Source: Labedella endophytica (GTDB lineage Bacteria; Actinomycetota; Actinomycetes; Actinomycetales; Microbacteriaceae). From it: DNA of 64,000 bases. Numbering within the stretch: position 1 is the first letter of the stretch; every line of letters begins with the position of its first letter. Positions 1 to 8,969 of this stretch are shown here, piece by piece. A program made the position numbers and the translations under genes. The notes under the pieces were generated by a model, which did no database searches, was not told the origin of the DNA, and worked only from the letters and a program-made list of their open reading frames with translations. The stretch is from positions 868,001 to 932,000 of the forward strand of contig NZ_RZGZ01000002.1 in assembly GCF_003990045.1 (NCBI RefSeq), in the 5' to 3' direction.

Positions 1-222
1 GCCGGTCCCCCGGGCCGGGAGCACCCAGTCCGCGAGCTGAACGAGATCCGTGTCCGAGGACAGACGGAACGTCGTCGCGCCGTCCCGTCCGGCGACGACG
101 AAGAGCACGGCGGCCACGACCACGAAGATCCCGAGTGCGATCGGCGCCTTCCAGCTGCGGATCTCGGTCGATTCGAGGGTCCCGGAGACGGGCGTCGTAT
201 CGGGGGTGGTGATGGTGCTCAC
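1..222 (-). CDS. Nucleoside-type ABC transporter permease 2 (partial)
   Basis: Only the first 74 codons are present; the gene runs off the left edge. The GTG start at 222 overlaps the stop of the preceding permease by 4 nt (GTGA), which indicates translational coupling. The visible protein has a short Thr-rich N-terminus, one hydrophobic segment (about residues 27-45, IALGIFVVVAAVLFVVAG) and then the RDGATTFRLSS stretch that resembles the N-terminus of the second permease of BMP/NupABCQ-type nucleoside importers. By position it would be the partner of the permease just upstream, forming a heterodimeric membrane channel. The identity rests mainly on operon order because the conserved membrane core lies outside the window. 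Confidence 0.75.
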   Translation of the reverse strand, partial: MSTITTPDTTPVSGTLESTEIRSWKAPIALGIFVVVAAVLFVVAGRDGATTFRLSSDTDLVQLADWVLPARGTG

Positions 223-1484
223 TTGGCCTCGACCTCCTTCGTGACGATCGGGGTCGTGCGTCGCTTCCGCCTCGTGCCGTCCGGCAGGAAGAAGATGGCG
301 CGCACGAGCGGCGGGGCCGCGATGAAGAGGACGATGAGCGACTGCACGATGGTGACGACGTCCACGGGCACACCTTCGGACGCCTGCATCGAGTAGCCGC
401 CGGCCTTGAACGCGCCGAAGAGGATTCCGGCGGCGAAGATGCCCCACGGCCGCGAACGGCCGAGGAGCGCCACCGTGATGGCGTCGAATCCGATCCCCGC
501 GTCGATGCCGGAGCTGAAGCCCGTCGGGACCGTTCCGAGCACCTGCATGACGCCGGCGAGGCCCAGGAGCCCGCCGGAGACGAGCATCGCGTAGACGTAG
601 ATGTTCTTGACGTCCATGCCGGCGACACGAGCGGCGTTGGGGTTCTCCCCCACCGCGCGGAAACGGAACCCGAGGCTCGAGCGGTTGAGCAACCACCAGA
701 CGAAGATCGTCGCGAGGATCACGAGGATGAATCCGGCGTGCAGCTTGTACGCGGGCCCGAAGAGCGCGGGGAAGATCGCCGTCTCGAGCATGGGCGGGGA
801 CTTCGGGTTCACCTGGTCCGGCGCCTGCAGGAGGCCCGGCGTCCGCAGCATGTACGACACGAGGTAGAACGCGACGTAGTTGAGCATGATCGTGAGGATC
901 ACCTCGTGCGCACCGGTCCGGGCCTTCAGCAGACCGACGATCCCTCCCCAGAGCGCACCACCGGCGATGCCGGCGACGATCGCGACGATGAGGTGGATGC
1001 CCCACGGGAGGTGGAACGAGAAGCCGACCCACCCGGCGGCGGCCGCGGCGATCAGCATCTGACCGCGACCGCCGATGTTGAACATGCCCACCCGGAACGC
1101 GAGCCCCACACCGAGTCCCGCGACGATGAGCGGCGCGGCGTAGGTGAGGGTGTCGGTGAGCGGACGGATCGCCGTCGCGAAGTCGTCGCGTCGGAAGTTG
1201 TAGACCGAGCCCTGGAAGAGCGCGACGTACGCGCCCGAGACGGCGTTCCAGATGGCGAGGAAGGTGTCCTGCGGACGGCTGAAGAAGTAGCCGGCCGCCT
1301 CCTGAACGTCCTCGTTCGTGAACGCGATGAGGATACCTCCGATGAGGAGGGCGAGGAAGACCGCGAGGATCGTGATGAGCACGTTCCCGCCGATGATCTC
1401 CTTGAGGATCGCGTTGGCGCGGGGCTGCGGGGCCGACGGCTCCGGCGTCGGGGAGGACGCCGTCGTCGTTCCGGCGGCGCTCAC
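219..1484 (-). CDS. Nucleoside-type ABC transporter permease 1
   Basis: The 421-residue protein is an integral membrane permease of the BPD_transp_2 (branched-chain amino acid/ribose/nucleoside) family, closest in type to YufP/NupP. It has about 8-10 hydrophobic segments from residue 35 on, and the family-typical stretches AAPLIVAGLGVGLAFRVGMF (about 115-135) and NIGGRGQMLIAA, followed by a cytoplasmic loop with RAVGENPNAARVAG that contacts the ATPase. The first 20 residues are Ser/Pro/Thr rich, as often seen in actinobacterial versions. The GTG start overlaps the end of the ATPase gene by 4 nt. With the lipoprotein and ATPase upstream it forms an importer likely carrying nucleosides or purines; the substrate is inferred from family and not shown here. 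Confidence 0.88.
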   Translation of the reverse strand: MSAAGTTTASSPTPEPSAPQPRANAILKEIIGGNVLITILAVFLALLIGGILIAFTNEDVQEAAGYFFSRPQDTFLAIWNAVSGAYVALFQGSVYNFRRDDFATAIRPLTDTLTYAAPLIVAGLGVGLAFRVGMFNIGGRGQMLIAAAAAGWVGFSFHLPWGIHLIVAIVAGIAGGALWGGIVGLLKARTGAHEVILTIMLNYVAFYLVSYMLRTPGLLQAPDQVNPKSPPMLETAIFPALFGPAYKLHAGFILVILATIFVWWLLNRSSLGFRFRAVGENPNAARVAGMDVKNIYVYAMLVSGGLLGLAGVMQVLGTVPTGFSSGIDAGIGFDAITVALLGRSRPWGIFAAGILFGAFKAGGYSMQASEGVPVDVVTIVQSLIVLFIAAPPLVRAIFFLPDGTRRKRRTTPIVTKEVEAK

Positions 1485-2995
1485 GCGGCGACCTCGGCGG
1501 GGCGCTCGCCGGCCATCATGAGACCGAGCACGTCGCGCGGGGTGTCGCCGGGGACGATGCCGACGATCGAGCCGCGGTACATCACGGCGATGCGATCCGC
1601 GAGCGCCACGACCTCGTCGAGCTCGGTCGAGACGACGATCACGGGAATCCCGGCGTCGCGGGTCTCGATCATGCGCTTGTGCACGAACTCGATCGATCCG
1701 ACATCGATACCGCGCGTGGGCTGCGCGGCGATGAGGAGACGGAGGTCTCGGCTCATCTCCCGAGCGAGCACGACCTTCTGCTGGTTACCACCGGACAACC
1801 GGCCGGCGGCCGTCTGGATGGAGGGTGCGCGGATGTCGAACTCCTTCTTCTTCTCCTCGGCGAACTCGTCGAGGTGGTCGCGGCGCAACGAGCCGCGGGC
1901 GACGAAGGGCTCGCCGTGCGATCGGTCGAGCATGAGGTTCTCGGCGATGGTGAACTCGCCCACGAGGCCGTCGTGCGTGCGGTCCTCCGGCACGAATCCG
2001 ACACCCGCGTCGAGCACGCGTCGCACGCTCAGGCCGGTGAGGGTCTCGGAGCCGAGGCTCACGCGACCGTTGACGCGGGGCTGGAGGCCCATGATGGCCT
2101 CGGTGAGCTCGGTCTGACCGTTGCCCTGCACGCCGGCGATCGCGAGGATCTCCCCTTCGCGCACGGTGAAGCTCACGTCGTTGACGACCTTGAGGCCGTT
2201 CGCGTCGATCACGTCGAGGTGCTCGACGACGAGGGCGGGTTGCCCCGGCGACGCCGGTCCCTTCTGGACCACGAGTTCGACGGCGCGACCCACCATGAGG
2301 GCGGCGAGCTCCGAGTTGCTCGCCGTCGGCTGGGCCTCCCCGACGACCTTCCCGAGGCGGATGACCGTGATGCGGTCGGCGACCTCGCGGACCTCGCGGA
2401 GCTTGTGGGTGATGAAGACGATGGAGGTTCCCTCGTCGCGCAGCTGGCGCATGATCGTCATGAGCTCGTCGGTCTCCTGCGGGGTGAGCACGGCCGTCGG
2501 CTCGTCGAAGACGAGCACCTGGGCGTCACGCGAGAGGGCCTTGATGATCTCGACCCTCTGCTGGACGCCGACCGGTAGATCACCGACGAGCGCATCGGGG
2601 TCGACGCTGAACCCGAAGCGGTCGGAGATCTCGCGCACGCGCGCTCGCGCGGCGTCGAGGTTGAGACGACCGCCGAAGGTCGTCTCCTCGTGGCCGAGCA
2701 TGACGTTCTCCGCGACCGTGAAGACGGGGATGAGCATGAAGTGCTGGTGCACCATGCCGATGCCGGCGCGCATCGCATCACCGGGGCCCTCGAAGTGCTG
2801 GACGTCGTCGTCGAGCAGGATCTCGCCCTCGTCGGCCTGGTACAGGCCGTAGAGCACGTTCATGAGGGTGGACTTGCCGGCCCCGTTCTCCCCCAGGAGG
2901 CAGTGGATCTCACCGGGGGCGACCACGAGGTCGATGTGGTCGTTGGCCGTCAGAGCGCCGAAGCGCTTCGTGATGCCGCGGAGTTCGAGTTGCAT
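1481..2995 (-). CDS. Nucleoside-type ABC transporter, double ATPase subunit
   Basis: The 504-residue protein carries two ABC domains in tandem, as in RbsA/MglA/NupO. The first has Walker A GENGAGKST (about residues 36-44), a degenerate signature LPVGVQQRVE and Walker B VLVFDEPTAVL. The second has a weak P-loop GVQGNGQTE, the signature LSGGNQQKVVLA and LLIAAQPTRGIDVG, in which the catalytic Glu is replaced by Gln. This asymmetry is normal for the family and implies one competent and one degenerate ATP site. It powers the two permeases encoded directly downstream. The ATG start lies about 165 bp after the binding-protein gene, with a strong hairpin between them. Confidence 0.9.
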   Translation of the reverse strand: MQLELRGITKRFGALTANDHIDLVVAPGEIHCLLGENGAGKSTLMNVLYGLYQADEGEILLDDDVQHFEGPGDAMRAGIGMVHQHFMLIPVFTVAENVMLGHEETTFGGRLNLDAARARVREISDRFGFSVDPDALVGDLPVGVQQRVEIIKALSRDAQVLVFDEPTAVLTPQETDELMTIMRQLRDEGTSIVFITHKLREVREVADRITVIRLGKVVGEAQPTASNSELAALMVGRAVELVVQKGPASPGQPALVVEHLDVIDANGLKVVNDVSFTVREGEILAIAGVQGNGQTELTEAIMGLQPRVNGRVSLGSETLTGLSVRRVLDAGVGFVPEDRTHDGLVGEFTIAENLMLDRSHGEPFVARGSLRRDHLDEFAEEKKKEFDIRAPSIQTAAGRLSGGNQQKVVLAREMSRDLRLLIAAQPTRGIDVGSIEFVHKRMIETRDAGIPVIVVSTELDEVVALADRIAVMYRGSIVGIVPGDTPRDVLGLMMAGERPAEVAA

Positions 2996-3075
2996 TGGAT
3001 GATCCTAAGCTGCCGGGCGCGCGGCTCCGGCGCGGAGGTCGAGCATCGACGGATGGCTCAATCGTAAGACGGACA

Positions 3076-3113
3076 CGAGGGGGAGACCAGCCGACCGGCT
3101 GATCTCCCCCTCG
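3076..3113 (-). terminator. Intra-operon hairpin between binding protein and ATPase genes
   Basis: The stem pairs GAGGGGGAGA-c-CAGCCG with its complement across a 2-nt loop and one internal mismatch pair. It lies about 48 nt after the stop of the binding-protein gene and about 80 nt before the ATPase start. No long U-tract follows it on the minus strand. A hairpin in this position in importer operons commonly stabilises or attenuates the message so that binding protein exceeds transporter; that role is inferred here. Confidence 0.6.
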
Positions 3114-3160
3114 AGAGCGGGTCGGTGGCGCCGCACGCGGCACCACCGACGTCGCAGGGA

Positions 3161-4249
3161 CTACTCCGTGACGGGCGAGGCCGGCGAGGTGACCTCGATC
3201 GAGCCGTCGACGATACCAGCGGAGATCTCGTCGAGCTCGGCCTGGAGAGTGTCGCTCACCGTGTCCTCGAAGTCGTGGAACGGCGCGATGCCGACGCCCT
3301 CGTTCTCGAGCGTTCCGACGTACGGGCTGTTGTCGAAGTCGCCCTCGCCGGCGGCGGTGACGACGTCCTCGACGCCGGACGACATCTGCTTGAGGATCGA
3401 GGTGAGGAAGAACTCAGCACCCTCGGGGTAGGTCTCGTACAGGTCGGCGTCGACGCCGATCATCTTGACGTCCTTGCCGGAGTCGCGGATCGCCTCGATC
3501 GCGCTGATGAACACCGGTCCACCGACGGGGAGGAGGATGTCGGCGTTCTGGTTGATGAGCGTCGTGGCGAGCTGCTTGGCCGTGTCGTTGGCCTCGAAGC
3601 CACCGGTGAACGAACCGGTCTGGGCGTCGACGTCCCAGCCGACGACCTGCACGTCCGTGCCCTTCTGCTCGTTGTAGTAGGCGACGCCGTCGGCGAAGCC
3701 GTCCATGAAGATCGTGACGGTCGGGAACTGCTGTCCGCCGAAGGTGCCGACGACGCCGGTCTCCGTCGTGTCAGCCGCTGCGTAGCCGGCGAGGAACGCG
3801 GCCTGAGCCGTGTCGTAGATGATCGGCTTGACGTTGTCCGCCTCGATCGAGTTGTCGTCGAGCATGACGAACTCGACGTCGGGGTTGGCCTCGGCGGCCG
3901 CACCCGTCGCCTCGGCGAGCGCGAAGCCGACGGAGACGATGAGGTTGCAGCCCTCGTCGACGAGGCTCGTGATGTTCGGGGCGTAGTCGTCCTCGGTCTC
4001 GGACTGCACGTCGGTGACCTCGGCACCGAGCGTGTCGGCCGCGGCGACGATTCCCTCGAAGCTCGCCTGGTTGAACGACTTGTCGTCGAATCCGCCGGCG
4101 TCGGAGACGATGCAGGGGCTGAAGTCGCTCGCAGCGTCGCCGCCGCCTGAGCCGCTGTCCTCGGGCGCCTGGCCGCAGCCGGCGAGGAGCGCGATGACGC
4201 CGAGGCCGGCCATGCCGGAGACGGTGACCCGTCGGGTGGTGATAGTCAA
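3161..4249 (-). CDS. BMP-family substrate-binding lipoprotein (nucleoside-type importer)
   Basis: The 362-residue extracytoplasmic lipoprotein is the binding component of the downstream importer. The N-terminal signal peptide ends in a lipobox LLAGC (about residues 20-24), followed by an acidic/Gly-rich linker. The mature part has BMP/PnrA features: VSDAGGFDDKSFNQASFEG near the start of lobe 1, then NITSLVDEGCNLIVSVGFA, AFLAGYAAA and IGVDADLYETYPEGAEFF. I chose a TTG start at 4249 because a perfect GGAGG lies 5 nt upstream and the signal peptide then begins at once; the open frame upstream to 4408 reads like untranslated leader. BMP proteins bind purine nucleosides in several species, and the exact ligand is unknown here. 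Confidence 0.88.
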   Translation of the reverse strand: MTITTRRVTVSGMAGLGVIALLAGCGQAPEDSGSGGGDAASDFSPCIVSDAGGFDDKSFNQASFEGIVAAADTLGAEVTDVQSETEDDYAPNITSLVDEGCNLIVSVGFALAEATGAAAEANPDVEFVMLDDNSIEADNVKPIIYDTAQAAFLAGYAAADTTETGVVGTFGGQQFPTVTIFMDGFADGVAYYNEQKGTDVQVVGWDVDAQTGSFTGGFEANDTAKQLATTLINQNADILLPVGGPVFISAIEAIRDSGKDVKMIGVDADLYETYPEGAEFFLTSILKQMSSGVEDVVTAAGEGDFDNSPYVGTLENEGVGIAPFHDFEDTVSDTLQAELDEISAGIVDGSIEVTSPASPVTE

Positions 4250-4415
4250 GATGTCCTCCAAAAGAGTCCCCGGCAGGACGGCGGGGACGGATGCAGTCAG
4301 GTTACCCAATGCGACGATCCGCCCCGGACCTGGGGGCGTTCTCGCAACAGACTCGTTACATAGCGGTCCTCCCGCGGTGATTTGGTGCTCGACGGCGGTG
4401 CCCCGCACGCAGGCG

Positions 4416-6137
4416 TCAGACGGCCTGGCGGAGGGGCTCGCCCGGCGCGATGACGATCTCCTCGCCCATCCACCGCCGGCGCAGCCACCGATCGTGGCTC
4501 GCGATGACGACGGCCCCGGGGTAGGCGCCGAGCGCGTCCTCGAGATCGGTCGCGAGCGACAGGGAGAGGTGGTTCGTCGGCTCGTCGAGGAGGAACACGT
4601 GCGGCGGTCGCGCGAGGATGAGGGCGAGGGCCACCCGGCGCTGCTGCCCGATCGAGAGTCGGGCGATCGGCCGGTCGAGATCGAGCGACCCCACCAGACC
4701 GAGACTGTCGAGCGGAATACGGGCGGCGCGCTCCTCCCCCAGCACAGAGGCGTAGGCGGCCCGCGGCGAGGCCGCCGGATCGGCGAAGCGGACGTCCTGC
4801 TCGAGCAGCCCGATCCGCAGTCCCTTGCGTCTCACGAGACGGCCGCCGCGCGGTGCGACCGTGCCCGCGAGGAGCGCCAGGAGGGTCGATTTACCCGCTC
4901 CGTTGGGTCCCGTGACCAGCAGGCGCGTCTCCGGACGGACGTCGAGGCGATCGACGTGCAGCCGGCCGGGCACGCCGACGTCCCTCGCGGTCACGAGGGG
5001 CTCGCCGTCCGGGAGGGCGCCGAATCCAGCCGGGATCCCGGCGAACGTCAGGGGCGAGGGTGGAGCCTCGACGCGCTCGGTCTCGAGGTGCTCGATCCGC
5101 CGCTCGGCGTTTCCGATCCGCCGACTGACCTGTCGCTCGACGGTGCCGCCCTTGAATCCGACGTTGAACGTGTCGTTGTCCCGGCGGACTCCGTCGAACC
5201 GCAGGGCCTCCCCCGCGCCCGCGACGGTCGCGCGCAGGTCGCGCAGCCGCTGCTCCTCCTCCGCGAACCGGCGCTGCCAGCGCTCGCGCTCCGCCGCCTT
5301 GACGGAGAGATAGTCGCTGAATCCACCGCCGAAGGAGGCCACGCCCGCTCCCGTTCCGCGGGGATCCGTGGGGGTGCGCACGGGGTCGAGGTCGACGAGC
5401 CCCGTGGCGACCTCGTCGAGGAAGGCCCGGTCGTGACTCGCGAAGAGCACGGGACCGCGCCACGCGACCAGCTCGTCGCGGAGGAAGGCGACCGCCGCAT
5501 CGTCGAGGTGATTCGTCGGCTCGTCGAGGAGGAGGGCGTCGGGCCGCGCGAGCAGGAGCCCGGCGAGGGCCAGCCGTGAGCGCTGGCCGCCGCTCACCTC
5601 CGACACGAGGAGAGAACGACCGAGATCGGCGACTCCGAGGGTGCCCAACACGACGTCGAGTCGGGCGTCGAGTGACCACACCTCGGCGCGCTCCGCCGCA
5701 TCGAGCGCCGTGGCGTACCGCGCGTCCGCGCCGTCCGCACCATCGGCGAGCGCCTCGGCCGCCGCGGCGAGCTCGCGCTCGAGCGCCCGGATCTCGTCCG
5801 TGGCCGCGTCGAGGAGACAGCCGACCGTCGTCGACGCCGAGCGCGGCACCTCCTGCCAGAGGATCCCGATGCGACGCGGCACGGCGACGGTTCCGCCGTC
5901 CGGTTCGTCGATGCCCGCGATGATCCGCAGCAGGGTGGACTTGCCGGCACCGTTCTCCCCGATCAACCCCGTGCGCGCACCGGTCGGGACGACGAGCGAC
6001 ACGTCCGTGAGCACACGACGATCGCCGTACCGCCGGGAGACGCCGTCGAGCCGGATGTGGTCGAGCCGACCCACCGGACCGGCTACGGCCGGGGACGACG
6101 CCGCGGGGAGGGGTGATGCCGCGTGACGGGAGGACAC
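4416..6137 (-). CDS. ABC-F family ATPase (translation-type, no membrane domain)
   Basis: The 573-residue protein has two ABC domains and no membrane segments. ABC1 has Walker A GENGAGKST, signature VSGGQRSRLALAG and LLLDEPTNHLDD. ABC2 has GPNGAGKST, LSIGQQRRVALAL and FLLDEPTNHLS. The linker between them is charged and Arg/Glu rich (WQRRFAEEEQRLRDLRATV), like the P-site interaction motif of ABC-F factors. Such proteins bind the ribosomal E site, helping stalled ribosomes or protecting them from antibiotics. The start is uncertain: the frame is open to a GTG at 6290, but residues from that start resemble nothing conserved, so the GTG at 6137 is preferred. The gene stands alone. Whether it is a housekeeping or a resistance-type ABC-F cannot be told from the sequence. 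Confidence 0.85.
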   Translation of the reverse strand: MSSRHAASPLPAASSPAVAGPVGRLDHIRLDGVSRRYGDRRVLTDVSLVVPTGARTGLIGENGAGKSTLLRIIAGIDEPDGGTVAVPRRIGILWQEVPRSASTTVGCLLDAATDEIRALERELAAAAEALADGADGADARYATALDAAERAEVWSLDARLDVVLGTLGVADLGRSLLVSEVSGGQRSRLALAGLLLARPDALLLDEPTNHLDDAAVAFLRDELVAWRGPVLFASHDRAFLDEVATGLVDLDPVRTPTDPRGTGAGVASFGGGFSDYLSVKAAERERWQRRFAEEEQRLRDLRATVAGAGEALRFDGVRRDNDTFNVGFKGGTVERQVSRRIGNAERRIEHLETERVEAPPSPLTFAGIPAGFGALPDGEPLVTARDVGVPGRLHVDRLDVRPETRLLVTGPNGAGKSTLLALLAGTVAPRGGRLVRRKGLRIGLLEQDVRFADPAASPRAAYASVLGEERAARIPLDSLGLVGSLDLDRPIARLSIGQQRRVALALILARPPHVFLLDEPTNHLSLSLATDLEDALGAYPGAVVIASHDRWLRRRWMGEEIVIAPGEPLRQAV

Positions 6138-6363
6138 GTGGAAAGAGGTCGTGGGAAGGGAAGAGGATCGCACCAGTGCACCGCCGTTGTCAGGTCGGGC
6201 ATCGACTCCGTCCCTCGCGTTCGGCGATGGGAGGAGGGGGCTGCCCGAGAACCGATCGACCCGCCGGGCATGAGCTCTCGTGATGGACACGGAGCGCCGC
6301 GGACGCGGGGAGGGAGGGCGTTACAACTTCACGCGTCGACGCTAACACGACGACGCCGACGAT

Positions 6364-6403
6364 CGGAAGGGCGGCATCCCCTGTCGAGGATGCCGCCCTT
6401 CCG
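6364..6403 (-). terminator. Rho-independent-type terminator after the GH65 gene
   Basis: A perfect 16-bp GC-rich stem (left arm 6364-6379, right arm 6388-6403) with an 8-nt loop lies about 20 nt past the stop of the GH65 phosphorylase gene on the minus strand. No convincing U-run follows, as is usual in high-GC actinobacteria. Confidence 0.75.
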
Positions 6404-6424
6404 GAACGCCAGGTTCGACCCGGC

Positions 6425-8923
6425 TCAGTCGCCGACATCGGCATCGTCGTCGCCAGCAAAGCTGCTGACCACCGGCAGGCTCGCCGTCATGAGCGTGCCG
6501 TCGTCGCGACGGGCGCGCGAGTGGATGCGCTGGGTGGGCTTGCCCGGAATCCGCGGTCCCTGGTCGCGCAGCGGCACGACGAGTTCCGACCCGGCCTCGA
6601 CCGTGTAGTCGGTGCCCCTCACGGAGAAGTCCACCGAGTCGCCCTCGAGCACCGTGACGCTGAACTCGTTCGTCCGCACGCGCACGATGAGGCGGCTCCC
6701 GTGCCACATGAGGTTGAAGGCGAGCTTCGTCCACTCGGCGGGCAGGCGGGGATCGAAGGACAGCTTCCCGTCATAGTCCCGCATGCCGCCGAAGCCGCTG
6801 ACGAGCGAGCTCCACACCCCGCCGGCCGAGGCGACGTGCACGCCGTCCGACGAGTTGTTGTGCAGGTCCGCGAGGTCGACGAAGAGGGAGTCCCTGAAGT
6901 AGTCGAGGGCCAGATCCTGGTACCCGATCTCCGCCGCGATGATGGACTGCACCGCGCCGGACAACGTCGAGTCGCCCGTGGTCAGCGGATCGTAGTACTC
7001 GAAGTCTGCGAGTTTCTCGTCGTGCGTGAACTCCCCTCCTTGGAGGAAGAGAGCGAGGACGACGTCGGCCTGCTTGAGCACCTGGAACCGGTAGATGACG
7101 AGCGGGTGGAAGTGCAGCAGGAGCGGCATCTGCTCCTTCGGTGTGTTCGCCAGGTCCCACACCTCCCGGTCGAGGAAGTGGGAGTCCTGCGGGTGGATGC
7201 CGAGCGCCTCCGAGTAGGGGATCATCATCGACTCCGCGATGCGCTCCCACTCCTCCACCTCGTCGGCGGAGAGCGACAGCCGCGCGGTCAGGATCGCGAA
7301 GCCCGAGGGGTCCGTCTCCTTCAGCTCCCGGACGCACTGCGCCGCGTAGCGCAGGTTGAACCGCGCCATCACGTTCGTGAAGAGGTTGTCGTTGACCACG
7401 GTGGTGTACTCGTCGGGCCCGGTCACCCCGTGGATGTGGAACGTCTCCGTCTCCTCGTCCACGATGCGCCAGAACCCGAGGGTCGTCCACAGCCGCGCGG
7501 TCTCCACGGCGATGTCGATGCCGCCGCGCTTCAGGAAGTCGGTGTCGCCGGTGGCGCGGACGTAGCGCGCGAGGGCGAAGGTGACGTCGGCGTTGATGTG
7601 GTACTGCGCCGTGCCGGCCGCGTAGTACGCCGACGCCTCTTCACCGCTGATGGTGCGCCACGGGAAGAGCGCACCGTCCTCGTTGAGCTGGCCGGCGCGC
7701 TTGCGGGCGGCCGGCAGCATCTGCTCGCGCATGCGGAGTGCGTTGCGGGCGAAGAGCGGAGTCGTGTAGCTCAGGAAGGGCAGGACGTAGATCTCGGTGT
7801 CCCAGAAGTAGTGCCCGCTGTAGCCGCTTCCCGTGAGACCCTTCGCCGGGATGCCGAGACCGTCGGCGCGCGCCGCCGCCTGCGCGAGCTGGAGGAGGTT
7901 CCAGCGCACGGCCTGCTGGATCTCCGGCTGGCCGTCGACCTCCACGTCCGACGCGGCCCAGTACACGTCGAGCCACTCGCGCTGCTTCTCACACTGCGCG
8001 TCGAGGCCCTCGGTGCGCGCGCGGTCGAGCGTGCGGCGGCACCGGTTGATGAGTTCCCGCGTGGGCGCGCCTCGCGACGAGTGGTAGCTCACGAACTTCG
8101 TGACGCTGATCGGGACACCGGCCTTCGCCTGCACGCGGTAGACGTTCTTCGCGATGTCCGGCTCGACGATCGTGCGGTGTACGTAGTCGTTGTCGGTCTC
8201 GATGGTGTGGTCGGCCGCGACGGCGACGGTCATGCCGGAGTTCGCGACGCGGTAGCTGAGAACGCTCCGGCCGCCGTCCTGCCAGTACTCCCCCGGCACG
8301 AGCACGCGCTCGGAGATCTTGTCGGTCTTGCGGGGGTCGAACGACTTCCCACTGCGCCCGGGGGCGCCGCCGTACTCGTCCTCGCCGTCCTGACGGTTGA
8401 GCATCTGGCACGAGATCGTCACGGGGGCGTCGGAGTCCTCGACCGTGACCTCCATCGTCATCACCGCGAGGTGGCGCTCGACGAACGACACCATGCGGGT
8501 CGTGCGCACGCGCACGCGCTTGCCGGCCGGGGTGAACCAGAGGAGCTCGCGCGACAGGACGCCGCTGCGGAAGTCGAGGGTCCGGGTGTAGTCGATGAGC
8601 TCGGCCTCGTCGAGCGAGAGCGGCTCGTCGTCCACGTAGAGGCGCATCACCTTCGCGTCCGGCGCGTTGACGATGGTCTGGCCCACCTCCGCGAAGCCGT
8701 AGGCCTGCTCGGCGTGCCGGATCGGCCAGGTCTCGTGGAGACCGTTGAGGAAGGTGCCGTGCTCGTGGGCCTTGCGCCCCTCCGCGTTGTTCCCCCGCAT
8801 GCCGAGGTAGCCGTTACCGATGGAGAACAGGGTCTCCGCCTGGCCGGCCGAGTCGAGGTCGTACGTCTTCTCGACGAGCTTCCACGGGTCGACCGGGTAG
8901 CGTTCGCGGTCCATCATCGCCAT
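6425..8923 (-). CDS. Glycoside hydrolase family 65 disaccharide phosphorylase
   Basis: The 832-residue cytoplasmic enzyme of the maltose/trehalose/kojibiose phosphorylase family splits an alpha-glucosyl disaccharide with phosphate to beta-glucose 1-phosphate and a sugar. The N-terminal beta-sandwich begins near FSIGNGYLGMRGNNAEG (about residues 32-48). The (alpha/alpha)6 barrel contains GSGYSGHYFWDTEIYVLPF and the catalytic-acid region HIHGVTGPDEYTTVVNDN, where the Glu of GPDEY is the general acid. SAGGVWSSLVSGFGG, near the C-terminal end of the barrel, matches the family. The ATG start at 8923 has an AAGGA element upstream; the frame stays open to 9439 only as antisense-like overlap with the phosphatase gene. 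The upstream beta-phosphoglucomutase gene confirms the phosphorolytic pathway. Trehalose or maltose is the likeliest substrate, but linkage specificity cannot be read from the sequence. Confidence 0.9.
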   Translation of the reverse strand: MAMMDRERYPVDPWKLVEKTYDLDSAGQAETLFSIGNGYLGMRGNNAEGRKAHEHGTFLNGLHETWPIRHAEQAYGFAEVGQTIVNAPDAKVMRLYVDDEPLSLDEAELIDYTRTLDFRSGVLSRELLWFTPAGKRVRVRTTRMVSFVERHLAVMTMEVTVEDSDAPVTISCQMLNRQDGEDEYGGAPGRSGKSFDPRKTDKISERVLVPGEYWQDGGRSVLSYRVANSGMTVAVAADHTIETDNDYVHRTIVEPDIAKNVYRVQAKAGVPISVTKFVSYHSSRGAPTRELINRCRRTLDRARTEGLDAQCEKQREWLDVYWAASDVEVDGQPEIQQAVRWNLLQLAQAAARADGLGIPAKGLTGSGYSGHYFWDTEIYVLPFLSYTTPLFARNALRMREQMLPAARKRAGQLNEDGALFPWRTISGEEASAYYAAGTAQYHINADVTFALARYVRATGDTDFLKRGGIDIAVETARLWTTLGFWRIVDEETETFHIHGVTGPDEYTTVVNDNLFTNVMARFNLRYAAQCVRELKETDPSGFAILTARLSLSADEVEEWERIAESMMIPYSEALGIHPQDSHFLDREVWDLANTPKEQMPLLLHFHPLVIYRFQVLKQADVVLALFLQGGEFTHDEKLADFEYYDPLTTGDSTLSGAVQSIIAAEIGYQDLALDYFRDSLFVDLADLHNNSSDGVHVASAGGVWSSLVSGFGGMRDYDGKLSFDPRLPAEWTKLAFNLMWHGSRLIVRVRTNEFSVTVLEGDSVDFSVRGTDYTVEAGSELVVPLRDQGPRIPGKPTQRIHSRARRDDGTLMTASLPVVSSFAGDDDADVGD

Positions 8924-8969
8924 GGGCGTGTCGTTCCTTCTGTCGTGAGGCGGGTCGGGCGGGCGGTGA

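Noticed and set aside
2062-2995. Loss-of-function of the second ATP site in the nucleoside importer ATPase.
   Set aside because: A degenerate Walker A and Gln in place of the catalytic Glu are usual in the double ATPases of this importer family.
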